Shown here: positions 11,446 to 20,063 of the stretch, in pieces
Layout of the letters: each line of letters opens with the position of its first letter
How positions within the stretch are numbered: the first letter of the stretch is position 1
Source of the DNA: Burkholderiales bacterium
GTDB taxonomy: Bacteria > Pseudomonadota > Gammaproteobacteria > Burkholderiales > Burkholderiaceae_C
Assembly (NCBI GenBank): GCA_016219375.1
Contig: JACRNC010000003.1
Coordinates: 124,001 to 188,000, forward strand
DNA: 64,000 nt
Direction of reading: 5' to 3'
Made by a program: the position numbers and the translations under genes
Notes under the pieces: generated by a model
The model's input: the letters and a program-made list of their open reading frames with translations, nothing else
The model's database searches: none
What the model was told of the DNA's origin: nothing

Positions 11446-12557
11446 GCGGCGAGGCAGCGTCTGCTGGGGGCGCGGGGCGAACGGCGGGCCACGGCGTAGG
11501 CAATACAGCGGGCAATACAGCGGGCAGCACGGCAGGCCGTACCGCAGGCAGCGAGCGGGTGGCGGGCATCGCCGTGGCCGCCGGCACGCCGCGCCTGCTG
11601 GACGGCCTGCGCGTGCTGGACCTCACGCGCAACCTGCCCGGCCCGTTCGCCACCCGGCTGCTGGCCGACCTGGGGGCCAGCGTCGTCAAGGTGGAGCCGC
11701 CCGAGGGCGACCCCGCCCGGCAGATCGGCGCGCTGCACGCCCGGCTCAACGACGGCAAGGACGTGCGCACGGCGGACTTCAGGTCGCCCCAGGGCATCGC
11801 CCAGATCCTGGACTGGGCGGCGGAGGCCGACGTGGTGGTCGAGGGCTTCCGCCCCGGCGTGCTGGCCGGCATGGGCCTGGACCTGGACGTGCTGCGCCAG
11901 CGCCAGCCGCGCATCGTGCAGTGCTCCATCACCGGCTACGGCCAGACCGGGCCGTGGGCGCAGCGCGCGGGGCATGACCTGAACTACATGGCCGTCTCCG
12001 GCGTGCTGGACCAATGCCGCAGCCTGAGCGGCGAGCCGGCGATGGCCAATGTGCAATGGGGCGACCTGGCCGGTGGCAGCAGCCCCGCCTGCATCGCCAT
12101 CCTGGCCGCGCTGCAGGCCGCACAACGCACCGGCCAGGCCCAGCATGTGGACGTGAGCATGACCCACGCCCTGCACGCCCACCTGGTCATGGCGCAGTCC
12201 ACTGGCCCGCTGCTGCAGCCCCTGCTGGGCCATGCGCCCGGCGCGGGCGAGGACATGCTCAATGGCGCGCTGCCGTGCTACCGGCTCTATCGCACGGCCG
12301 ACGACCGCTGGCTGGCCGTCGGCGCGCTGGAGCACAAGTTCTGGAAGGCGGCTTCACAAGCCTTCGGCCATCCGGAATGGGCCGACCGGCACTGGCAGCG
12401 GGGGATGCTGCCGCACACGGCGGAGTCGAAGGCCTTGATCGAGGAGGTCAAGGCGGTTGTGGGGGCGCAGCCGCTGGCGGTTTGGGTGGAGCGGTTTGAG
12501 GGGGTGGATGCGTGTGTGACGGGGGTGGCAAGTACGGCGCAAGCCGTGCTGCGCTAA
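11442..12557 (+). CDS. CaiB/BaiF-type CoA-transferase family protein, C terminus apparently truncated
   Basis: Family III CoA-transferase/alpha-methylacyl-CoA racemase-like protein, 371 residues from a GTG whose GTGA overlaps the stop of the FadB-like gene. The core begins near residue 47 (LLDGLRVLDLTRNLPGPFAT) with the family segments DLGASVVKVEPPEGDP and CSITGYGQTGPWAQRAGHDL. The first ~46 residues are low complexity with four 12-nt repeats (NTAGNTAGSTAGRTAG). The 3' end stops just after the VDACVTGVAST region, where homologues usually run on for some 30-40 residues (HPLFxxR and beyond), so the gene may be truncated at the junction with the low-GC segment. It may still act on branched or CoA-linked intermediates of the operon; activity is uncertain. 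Confidence 0.85.
11499..11546 (+). repeat. In-frame 12-nt tandem repeat (4 units) near the start of the CaiB-like gene
   Basis: Two exact units GGCAATACAGCG are followed by two degenerate ones (GGCAGCACGGCA, GGCCGTACCGCA). The units encode a Gly-x-Thr-Ala ladder outside the enzyme core. The pattern fits replication slippage. Confidence 0.8.
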
Positions 12558-12590
12558 GTCGTCGCAGATCGCCGCACGCGGAACGAGTAG

Positions 12591-13037
12591 TCAGTCTGTG
12601 TGGGGCGTCCCCTTCGGAGGAGCCCCCGACGCCCATATCCCAAACAGAAAGGAATCGTCTCTGTCTTTTGGACTTATCCGAAGGTCCTTTCGCATTTCAA
12701 AGAAGAGCTTTGACATGAGTCGATCGTGCTCGGCTTGAGTGCTGTGGGTGTTGGTGACCTTGATGGCTTGCTGGAACGCTTGAAGTGCCCGTATTACTTC
12801 TTGGGGCGCGATGAGATTCAGGCGATTGCACGCTCTTGCGAACTGCCGTTGAGCCTCCTCTGTTGATTCGCCGGCCACGATGCCGCTCAAGCTGGCTACA
12901 AAGTCCTTGTAGTGCTCCAGCTTCTCCTTTCGTAGCTCAGCCTCGCGTTCCCGCTGCTTCGTAAACCAGTAAGTAGCACCAGCCAGCACGATCGCTCCCG
13001 ATGCGGCGATGAGGGCGGTTGTCACCTCTGCGGCCAT
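12591..13037 (-). CDS. Hypothetical membrane-anchored protein in a lower-GC segment
   Basis: 148 residues with one N-terminal membrane helix (TALIAASGAIVLAGATYWF), then a charged helical region (KQREREAELRKEKLEHYKDF) and a soluble helical domain. I do not recognise a family. Hand counts over sampled 60-base lines give about 43-60% G+C, clearly below the neighbours, and codon use is correspondingly less GC-biased, which suggests recent acquisition. Its end lies 33 bp from the apparently truncated end of the CaiB-like gene. The topology, one anchor plus a coiled cytoplasmic domain, resembles many orphan accessory proteins; no function is assigned. Confidence 0.75.
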   Translation of the reverse strand: MAAEVTTALIAASGAIVLAGATYWFTKQREREAELRKEKLEHYKDFVASLSGIVAGESTEEAQRQFARACNRLNLIAPQEVIRALQAFQQAIKVTNTHSTQAEHDRLMSKLFFEMRKDLRISPKDRDDSFLFGIWASGAPPKGTPHTD

Positions 13038-13125
13038 GTGATCTGAACGGTAATGGCAGTTGTCGGCTCGTCTCTTGAGCCTAAACGAGCAAGACGGTGG
13101 GTGTCAGGTAGCGAGTGCTGTGTGC

Positions 13126-13920
13126 TTACTCCCACCCCGCCAACCAAGCCAACTCTTCTTCCGTGAACCCCGCCGCCTCCCGCGCCGCCAGATTGAACGG
13201 CGGCTTCAAGCGCGGCGCCTCGTACTGGGCGACCAGCTCCGGATAGCGCGCCACGGCGTCGATGCCGCGTTGCTCGCACAGGTGCCGGTACCAACGGTTG
13301 CCGATGGCGACGTGGCCGACTTCGTCGCGCAGGATGACGTCCAGGATCTCCACGGCGCGGGCATCACCGGCCTTGAGCAGCTTGGCCTGGATGAGCGGGG
13401 TGGCGTCCAGGCCGCGGGCCTCCAGCGTGCGCGGCACGAGCGCCATGCGGGCCAGGATGTCGCCGGCGGTCTTCTCGCACATGGCCCACAGGCCGTCGTG
13501 GGCCAGGCAGTCGCCGTAGCGGGCGCCCAGCGTGGCCAGGTGGTCGGCCAGCAGCCCGTAGTGCAGCGCCTCTTCGGCGGCCACGCGCAGCCAGTCGCGG
13601 TAGAAGGCCTCGGGCATGCCAGGGAAGCGCCAGACGGCGTCCAGCGCAAGGTTGATGGCGTTGAACTCGATGTGGGCGATGGCATGCAGCAGGGCGATGC
13701 GGCCTTCCGGCGTGAAGGGCGAGCGCGTGGGCACGTCCTTGGGCGGCACGAGCAGCGGGCGGTCCGGGCGGCCGGGCAGGCCGGGCGGCGTGGCGAAGAC
13801 GCGGGTGGCGTCGATCGGGGCGTCGGCTGCGGCCAGCTCGCGCACGGCCTGGGCCTTGGCGGGCGGGTCGCGCAGCAGCAGGGCGTCGAGCGCGCGCTGG
13901 CGCAGGCAGGGGTGGGGCAT
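13126..13920 (-). CDS. DUF455 family ferritin-like protein
   Basis: About 264 residues from ATG 13920 (MPHPCLRQRALDALLLRDPP). The helical core holds ferritin-like metal-site candidates: HIEFNAINLALDAVWRF, EEALHYGLLADHL and RDEVGHVAIGNRWYRHLCE, all with E..H patterns on helices. The C-terminal LKPPFNLAAREAAGFTEEEL is the DUF455 hallmark. Family members are predicted di-iron proteins of unknown physiological role. The longer frame start at 13980 adds an unlikely leader. It is divergent from the M16 peptidase gene. Family call firm, function unknown. Confidence 0.88.
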   Translation of the reverse strand: MPHPCLRQRALDALLLRDPPAKAQAVRELAAADAPIDATRVFATPPGLPGRPDRPLLVPPKDVPTRSPFTPEGRIALLHAIAHIEFNAINLALDAVWRFPGMPEAFYRDWLRVAAEEALHYGLLADHLATLGARYGDCLAHDGLWAMCEKTAGDILARMALVPRTLEARGLDATPLIQAKLLKAGDARAVEILDVILRDEVGHVAIGNRWYRHLCEQRGIDAVARYPELVAQYEAPRLKPPFNLAAREAAGFTEEELAWLAGWE

Positions 13921-14137
13921 GGCGGTGGGATCGGGCCGCGGTGGGCAGGCAGGAATTATCGAAGCCGCCCGGTCGTGCACGACACGTTGCTGCGCACGTT
14001 GCAGGGCGAGTGCGGGGCCCGGTGCGGTGCGGCGCGGCGCCCACGCTGACGCCCGCCTGCTGCGCCATGCCCGCAGGGAACCTGGGCGCCGATGCGGTGC
14101 CTACACTGGTCCGCTTCGCCCAGCCGATCGATCATCC

Positions 14138-17041
14138 ATGCCTGTGTCCCTGCTCCCGCCGTTGACCCCGTGTGTCCTGCCCCGGCTGCTGGCCGGCCCG
14201 CGTGCCGCAGCGCTGCTGTCCATCGGTCTGCTGGCCGCGGGCGTGGCGACCGCGCAGGTGCCGGCTCCTGCTGCACCGGCGGCACCAGCGGCACCGGCCG
14301 CAGCATCGGCTGCAGTGGCCAAGCCTGCCGCCGGCAAGCCCGCAGCGGTAGCAGCCCCGCCGCGCGCGCCGGCCGCCACCGCCGGCCTGCAGTTCGTCAC
14401 CGAGGTCGAAGGCATCCGCGAATACCGGCTGGCCAACGGCCTGCAGCTGCTGCTGATCCCGGATGCGAGCAAGCCCACGACGACGGTGAACATGACCTAC
14501 CGCGTCGGCTCGCGCCATGAAAACTATGGCGAGACCGGCATGGCTCACCTGCTGGAGCATCTGTTGTTCAAGGGCTCGCCCAAGCACCCCAATGTGTGGA
14601 GCGAGTTCACCAAGCGGGGCCTGAGTGCCAACGGCAGCACGGCCTATGACCGCACCAATTACTTCGCCAGCTTTGCGGCCAACCCGGAGAACCTGCGCTG
14701 GTATCTGTCCTGGCAGGCCGATGCGATGGTCCACAGCTTCATCGCGCGCAAGGACCTGGACAGCGAGATGACCGTGGTGCGCAACGAGATGGAGATGGGC
14801 GAGAACGACCCGTTTCGCATCCTCTACCAGCAGACGCTGGGCGCGATGTTCAAGTGGCACAACTACGGCAAGGCGCCGATCGGCGCGCGCTCGGACGTGG
14901 AGGGCGTGGACATCGCGCGGCTGCAGGCCTTCTACCGCCAGTACTACCAGCCGGACAACGCCACGCTGATCGTCTCGGGCGCGTTCGATGAGGCCCAGGT
15001 CAAGCGCTGGGTGGTGGAGGCCTTCGCGCCCATCCCCAGGCCCAAGCGCGTGCTGCCCAAGCTCTACACCGTGGAGCCGGTGCAGGACGGCCCGCGCGCG
15101 GTGACGCTGGAGCGCGTGGGCGGCACGCCGCTGCTGATCGCCGGCTACCGCGCGCCGGCTGGTGGCGATGCGGACTACGCGGCGGTGGAGGCGCTGACGC
15201 TGATCCTGGCCGACACGCCGTCCGGCCGGCTGCACAAGCGGCTGACCGAAGGCGGGCTGGCGGCGTCGGTCTTCGGCTTTGCGCAGGATCTGCATGACCC
15301 GGGGTTTGCCGTCTTCGGTGCCGAGATCGCGCCGGGCCAGGACGTGGCCGTGGCCCGCGACGCACTGCTGAAGACGCTGGAGTCGCTGCGCGAAGAGCCC
15401 GTCACGCAAGCCGAGCTGGACCGCGCCAAGGCCAAGTGGCTCAAGGCCTGGGACCTGGCCTTCACCAACCCGCAGCGCGTGGGCGTGTCGCTGTCCGAAT
15501 CGGTGGCCGCGGGCGACTGGCGGCTGTTCTTCTTGCAGCGTGATCGCGTCAAGGCGCTGAAGCTGGCCGACGTGCAGCGCGTGGGCGAGCAGATGCTGCT
15601 GGCCTCCAGCCGCACGCTGGCCGAATACCGGCCGACGACTGAGCCGCAGCGCAGCCCGCTGTGGGCGGCGCCGGATCTGGCGCAGGCGCTGCAGGGCTAT
15701 CGCGGCCAGGCGGCGGTACAGGCGGCCGAGGTCTTCGACCCGACGCCGGCCAACCTGGATGCGCGCACCCGGCGCTTCGAGCTGCCGGTGGGCCTCAAAG
15801 GCGCTGTCATCCCCAAGGCTACGCGCGGGCAGGTGGTGCAGGCCCAGCTGGTGCTGAACTTCGGCGACGAGCACAGCTTGTTCGGCTGGGGCGATGCGCC
15901 GGCGATGCTGGCCGCGCTGCTGGACAAGGGCACGGCTCGCCTGAGCCGCGAGCAGATCCAGGACCGGCTCGACGAGCTGCAGACCGAGCTGGGCATTGCC
16001 AGCCAGCCCGGGCAGCTGGTGGTGACGCTCGTCTCGCGCCGCGAGCACCTGCCGGCGGCCATTGCGCTGGTGGGCGAGCTGCTGCGCGAGCCGGCCCTGC
16101 CGCCCGCCGCGCTGGAGGAGCTGCGCAGCCAGTCGCTGGCCGCACTGCAGGCGCAGCGCAAGGAGCCGGAGGCGCTGGTGGCCAATGCGCTGGAGCGCCA
16201 CGGCAATCCCTATCCCGCCGGCGACGTGCGCCGCGCACGCAGCTTCGACGAGATGGAGGCCGACCTGCGCGCCGTCACGCTGCAGCAGGTGCACGAGTTC
16301 CACGGCCGCTTCTATGGCGCCAGCCATGCCGAGTTCGCCGCCGTGGGCGATCTGGACGAAGCCGCCGTGCGCCAGGCGCTGCAGCAGGCCCTGGGCGACT
16401 GGGCGAGCCCCGAAGCCTATGCCCGCGTCCCCGAGCCGCTCTACCGGCCGCAGGCCACCCGCATGGTGCTGCCCACGCCCGACAAGCAGAGCGCCACGCT
16501 GTCGGCCCGCTTGCCGGTTGCGCTGTCCGACCGTGACGCCGACTACCCGCTGCTGATGCTGGCCAACCACCTGCTGGGCAGCGGCGGCGACTCGCGGCTG
16601 TGGACCCGCGTGCGTGAGAAGGAGGGCCTGTCCTACAGCCTCTACAGCGCGGTGCAGTGGAACCCGGACGAGCCGCATTCGGTGTGGATGGCATCGGCCA
16701 ACTTCGCGCCGCAGAACCTGGCGCGCGTGGAGGCGGCCATGAAGGCCGAGATCGACCGGGCGCTGAAAGACGGCTTCACCGCCGCCGAGCTGGAGGCCGG
16801 CAAGCGCAGCCTGTTGAGCTTCCGCCGCCTGAGCCGCGCCAGCGACGGCCGCGTGGCCGGCGCGCTGGCCTCCAACCTGCACCGCGGCCGCAGCTTTGCC
16901 GACTCGGCGCGGGTGGACGCCGCGATTGCCGCAGCCACGCTGGAGCAGGTCAACGGCGCGCTGCGCCGGCACCTCACGCCGCAGGCCCTGGTCTGGGCCG
17001 CCGGAGGTGACTTCCGCGCGGCCACGGCGCCGGCGCGCTGA
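14138..17041 (+). CDS. M16 family zinc metallopeptidase (two-domain, pitrilysin-like)
   Basis: A 967-residue secreted peptidase. An N-terminal signal-like hydrophobic segment (LLSIGLLAAGVATAQ) is followed by an Ala/Pro/Lys low-complexity linker. The inverted zinc motif HxxEH is intact in MAHLLEHLLFKGS near residue 137, and the third zinc ligand is expected in VVRNEMEMGEND about 75 residues on. The second M16 domain (from about residue 530) lacks the HxxEH motif, as usual for the non-catalytic half. The ATG at 14138 is chosen because it gives the signal peptide; the track start at 13616 overlaps the divergent DUF455 gene. It likely degrades peptides in the periplasm. Confidence 0.92.
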   Translation: MPVSLLPPLTPCVLPRLLAGPRAAALLSIGLLAAGVATAQVPAPAAPAAPAAPAAASAAVAKPAAGKPAAVAAPPRAPAATAGLQFVTEVEGIREYRLANGLQLLLIPDASKPTTTVNMTYRVGSRHENYGETGMAHLLEHLLFKGSPKHPNVWSEFTKRGLSANGSTAYDRTNYFASFAANPENLRWYLSWQADAMVHSFIARKDLDSEMTVVRNEMEMGENDPFRILYQQTLGAMFKWHNYGKAPIGARSDVEGVDIARLQAFYRQYYQPDNATLIVSGAFDEAQVKRWVVEAFAPIPRPKRVLPKLYTVEPVQDGPRAVTLERVGGTPLLIAGYRAPAGGDADYAAVEALTLILADTPSGRLHKRLTEGGLAASVFGFAQDLHDPGFAVFGAEIAPGQDVAVARDALLKTLESLREEPVTQAELDRAKAKWLKAWDLAFTNPQRVGVSLSESVAAGDWRLFFLQRDRVKALKLADVQRVGEQMLLASSRTLAEYRPTTEPQRSPLWAAPDLAQALQGYRGQAAVQAAEVFDPTPANLDARTRRFELPVGLKGAVIPKATRGQVVQAQLVLNFGDEHSLFGWGDAPAMLAALLDKGTARLSREQIQDRLDELQTELGIASQPGQLVVTLVSRREHLPAAIALVGELLREPALPPAALEELRSQSLAALQAQRKEPEALVANALERHGNPYPAGDVRRARSFDEMEADLRAVTLQQVHEFHGRFYGASHAEFAAVGDLDEAAVRQALQQALGDWASPEAYARVPEPLYRPQATRMVLPTPDKQSATLSARLPVALSDRDADYPLLMLANHLLGSGGDSRLWTRVREKEGLSYSLYSAVQWNPDEPHSVWMASANFAPQNLARVEAAMKAEIDRALKDGFTAAELEAGKRSLLSFRRLSRASDGRVAGALASNLHRGRSFADSARVDAAIAAATLEQVNGALRRHLTPQALVWAAGGDFRAATAPAR

Positions 17042-17129
17042 ACGCAGGCGCTCCTGACAGCTTGGGGATGGCGCCGCCGGCCGGCGCCGCGCAGGCTCCT
17101 GGTTCCACCACCACGAACCGGGAGACACC

Positions 17130-17747
17130 ATGAACCTGTGCACCATCCGCCATGCCGCCGGGGCCGCAGCCCTGGCGCTGGCCGCCACGGCCGCGCACGC
17201 CGACGTGCGGCTCACCTTCGATGCCGGCACCGAGGGCGTCACCGCCTTCGACGGCGGCAGCATCAGCCACGATGCCGGCGGCTTCCTGGTGATGGCCGAC
17301 ACCACCGGCGGCGACATGCGCGCCGTGCTGCCGCCTGCGCTGCTTGCCGGTGCCGCCGGCTGGCTGGGCGGGCGGCTGTCGTTCGAGGCGATCAACCTCA
17401 GCGGCGACAGCGCCAACTGGTCGCCTTTCGGCGAGGTCACGCTCAGCGGCGGCGGCCAGACGCTTACCGTGGACCTGGCCGCGCCTGGCGAGCCGGGCGC
17501 CGGCTGGACGACCTATGCCGCCGACCTGACGCCGGCGGTGTGGGGCCCCTCGCTGCCCGCGGTGCTGGCCGCGCTGGACGGCGTGACCATCAAGCTGGAG
17601 TTCCACGACGGCATCGTCGAGACGGCAGGCCTGGACAACGTGTCCATCACTGCCGTGCCCGAGCCCGGTGCCGGCTGGCTGCTGCTCGCCGGCCTGCTGG
17701 CCCTGGCCGGGGCGGCGCGTCGCAAGCCTGCCGCGCCGCGTGTGTGA
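17130..17747 (+). CDS. PEP-CTERM sorting domain protein
   Basis: 205 residues. A signal peptide (AAGAAALALAATAAHA) precedes a beta-rich domain that resembles laminin B/IV-type modules (FDAGTEGVTAFDGG to GLDNVSITA), then a C-terminal VPEPGAGWLLLAGLLALAGA followed by ARRK. The motif, transmembrane helix and basic tail form a PEP-CTERM signal, which is recognised by exosortase for export and surface attachment, often together with exopolysaccharide. A ribosome site GGGAGA lies just upstream of the ATG. No exosortase gene is in the window. Sorting signal firm; the domain call is tentative. Confidence 0.88.
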   Translation: MNLCTIRHAAGAAALALAATAAHADVRLTFDAGTEGVTAFDGGSISHDAGGFLVMADTTGGDMRAVLPPALLAGAAGWLGGRLSFEAINLSGDSANWSPFGEVTLSGGGQTLTVDLAAPGEPGAGWTTYAADLTPAVWGPSLPAVLAALDGVTIKLEFHDGIVETAGLDNVSITAVPEPGAGWLLLAGLLALAGAARRKPAAPRV

Positions 17748-17781
17748 TGCCCACCTCGATGGCCCACCTCGATGCGGGCAT

Positions 17782-17806
17782 GAAAAAGCCGGCCCGCGGG
17801 CCGGCT
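17782..17806 (-). terminator. Terminator of the H-NS-like gene
   Basis: AGCCGGCCCGCGGGCCGGCT is a 20-bp perfect palindrome. Read on the minus strand it is followed by TTTTCA, in the right place to end the H-NS-like transcript. Confidence 0.75.
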
Positions 17807-17851
17807 GCATCGGGTGCGGGCCAGTGGCAGAGGGCGCCACCGGCGAGCCGC

Positions 17852-18190
17852 TCAGATGGCGAATTCCTCGAGCTTCTTGCCGGAGGCCACGGCGGCCTTG
17901 ACCCAGTTGGGCTGCAGGCCGCGGCCGGTCCAGGTCTCGCCGGTGGCCGGGTTGCGGTATTTGGGCGCTACCTTGCGGCCGGCATTGGCCGAGGCCTTGG
18001 GCGCCTTGCCGTTGGGCGTCTTGCCCGACAGGTCGGCCAGGCTCAGGCCGTGCTCGGCCATCAGCGACTTGATCTGCGAGATCACGCCCGCGCGCTCGGC
18101 ACGGCGGGCTTCGGCCAATTGCTTCTCGAGCTCGGCCTGTTGTTTTTCCAGAGCGGCCTTCTGGGCGAGCAATTCCTGGTAGTTGGTCAT
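17852..18190 (-). CDS. H-NS family nucleoid protein
   Basis: 112 residues. The N-terminal oligomerisation coiled coil (LLAQKAALEKQQAELEKQLA) and linker lead to a C-terminal H-NS DNA-binding domain with KYRNPATGETWTGRGLQPNW, a version of the family's TWTGRGRxPxW core in which the usual second Arg/Lys after GRG is Leu-Gln. It binds AT-rich DNA and silences foreign genes. Start ATG 18190 has GAGGAA upstream; the longer track start at 18355 is not supported. Divergent or paralogous H-NS-like proteins are common in Burkholderiales, so this need not be the main one. Confidence 0.92.
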   Translation of the reverse strand: MTNYQELLAQKAALEKQQAELEKQLAEARRAERAGVISQIKSLMAEHGLSLADLSGKTPNGKAPKASANAGRKVAPKYRNPATGETWTGRGLQPNWVKAAVASGKKLEEFAI

Positions 18191-18473
18191 GGGCGTTCCT
18201 CGGTGCGATGGTGAAGATAAAACGTCTGCCGCGTGCCGTATGCCGGGGCCGACGCCCGCGGATTTGCGGGCGTGTGGCCGGATATGGCGTGAGCCCGGCT
18301 GCCTAAACCCGGCGCGGGCCGGCCGGCGTGGGGCCTGATGCCTGGTGCCTGACAACCCCGGTGCGCATGCCGACCGGTATTGTCATGAAGCTGCCATCAG
18401 CCTCAGGCAAGCCCGCGCATTATAGGCCTGGCCATGCGCCGCGGCTTTGAAGGGCAATCCCTTGCGCGCAGAT

Positions 18474-19856
18474 TTAATTGACATTGCGCTGGCGCGCCAC
18501 TTCCTCGCCGAGTTCGGTGACGGCCAGCGCATACATGGCCGACTGGTTGTAGCGTGTGAGGACGAAGAAATTGTCGGTGCCGGCCACGTAGCTGGGTGCG
18601 CCGGTGCCATTCTCCAGTTTCACCAGCGCCAGCAGGCCGGAGGCCGAGGCGGCCTGAGCGTCGAGCGCGACGCCGCTGCGCTGCAGCTCCTGCACGGTGA
18701 AACTGGGCACGATATCCGGGCCCAGCAGGCGGGTGAGCTCGGCCGGGCTGGCGTCAATACCCCGCACCGCATGGCGCACCGGCAGGCCGCGCTGCCAGCC
18801 GTACTCGGCCAGGTAATGCGCGACGCTGCCGATGGCATCGGCCGCATTCGTGAACAAATCGACGCGGCCGTCCGCGTCGAAATCCACTGCATGGCGTCGC
18901 CAGGAGCTGGGCATGAACTGCGGCAGGCCCAGGGCGCCGGCATAGGAGCCCTGGATCTCGACCGGGTTGGCATGGATATCGCGCACGAGCAGGAAGAATT
19001 GCTCCAGCTCGGCGCGGAAGAAGGCGCTGCGGTCGCGCGGCGCCTCGCGGGGATAGTCGAAAGCCAGAGTGGTGAGCGCATCCACCAGCCGGAATCGGCC
19101 GGTGTGCTCGCCATAGAGCGTCTCCACGCCGATGATGCCGACGATGATTTCCGCCGGCACGCCATATTGCTGCTCGGCGCGCTGCAGCGCGGCCTCGTTG
19201 GCCTGCCAGAAAGCCAGGCCCGAGCGGATGCGGCGCGGCTCGATGAAGCGGGCTCGGTAGGCAGCCCAGTTCTTGGGCGTGCCGGCAGGCGCGGGCAGGA
19301 TGGCCTTGGCCGCGCCGGGCGTGTAGCGCGCCTCCGACAGCGCGGCGCGCAGCCATTCGATGGGCAGCCCGGTGCGTGCGGCCACCGCGTCGGCCCAGGC
19401 CTGCACGTCCGCGCGCTGGTCATACGGGACGGATCCGGGCTGCGCGGGCGGGGTGAGGGCCACCTCGATGGGCGGCAGCGTCTGCGCGGCCAGCTCGGCC
19501 GCGCGCGCGGTGATGGGGCGCACCTGCACGGCGGCAGCCGACGCCGGCTCGGCCGGGGCCGCTGCACTGGCAGCCGGCGCCGGCGCCGGTGGCTGGGCGG
19601 GACCGGGCGCGGGCTGCGGCGCCCGGGAGGCACAGGCCGCAAGCAGCAGGGCGGCGCACCAGGTGGGCAGATGGCAGGCGGCGCGCGGCCGGCGGGCGGG
19701 TGTGCGGGCCTGCGTGGAGGCCGGTGCCGAGGCCGGTGCCGAGCGCCCCGTGCCGGGCCGGTCACCGGCTGCGGAACAGGCCGCAGAACGGGCAGGGGCA
19801 AGAGTGCAGGTGAGGGCGGCGGCGGGCTGGGGCCAATCGGCGTCGGGCAGGTTCAT
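18474..19856 (-). CDS. Lytic murein transglycosylase, MltB family
   Basis: 460 residues. The catalytic region YGVPAEIIVGIIGVETLYGE contains the Glu expected to act as general acid (near residue 243), followed by FDYPREAPRDRSAFFRAELE and LGLPQFMPSSWR, all typical of MltB. The C-terminal part has the conserved FFVLTRYNQSAMYALAV. A lipobox-like LLLAAC ends at Cys 75, which would make it an outer membrane lipoprotein, but 74 Pro/Ala/Arg-rich residues separate it from the only in-frame ATG, an unusually long lead. It cleaves glycan strands with 1,6-anhydro product. It is transcribed away from H-NS's spacer, same strand. Confidence 0.92.
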   Translation of the reverse strand: MNLPDADWPQPAAALTCTLAPARSAACSAAGDRPGTGRSAPASAPASTQARTPARRPRAACHLPTWCAALLLAACASRAPQPAPGPAQPPAPAPAASAAAPAEPASAAAVQVRPITARAAELAAQTLPPIEVALTPPAQPGSVPYDQRADVQAWADAVAARTGLPIEWLRAALSEARYTPGAAKAILPAPAGTPKNWAAYRARFIEPRRIRSGLAFWQANEAALQRAEQQYGVPAEIIVGIIGVETLYGEHTGRFRLVDALTTLAFDYPREAPRDRSAFFRAELEQFFLLVRDIHANPVEIQGSYAGALGLPQFMPSSWRRHAVDFDADGRVDLFTNAADAIGSVAHYLAEYGWQRGLPVRHAVRGIDASPAELTRLLGPDIVPSFTVQELQRSGVALDAQAASASGLLALVKLENGTGAPSYVAGTDNFFVLTRYNQSAMYALAVTELGEEVARQRNVN

Positions 19857-20063
19857 GTCGCGTCGGGGCTGGGGGTGAGACGGTGGGAGGGCTGGCGCGG
19901 CCGGGTGGAAGCCGCGGCGTTCAAGGAGGCCGCCTGCAGGCCAGGCGATCCGCGGGCCAAGCGCCGCGCCGGCAAGTACCAAAGCAGCCGAGCCAGCCGA
20001 GCCAAGCCAGCCAAAGCGGCACTCCGGCCGCGCTGCGGGTCGGCCGATTGTGGCGGGCGGGGA

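Noticed and set aside
14132-17440. 1102-residue minus-strand ORF
   Set aside because: Exact shadow of the M16 peptidase gene.
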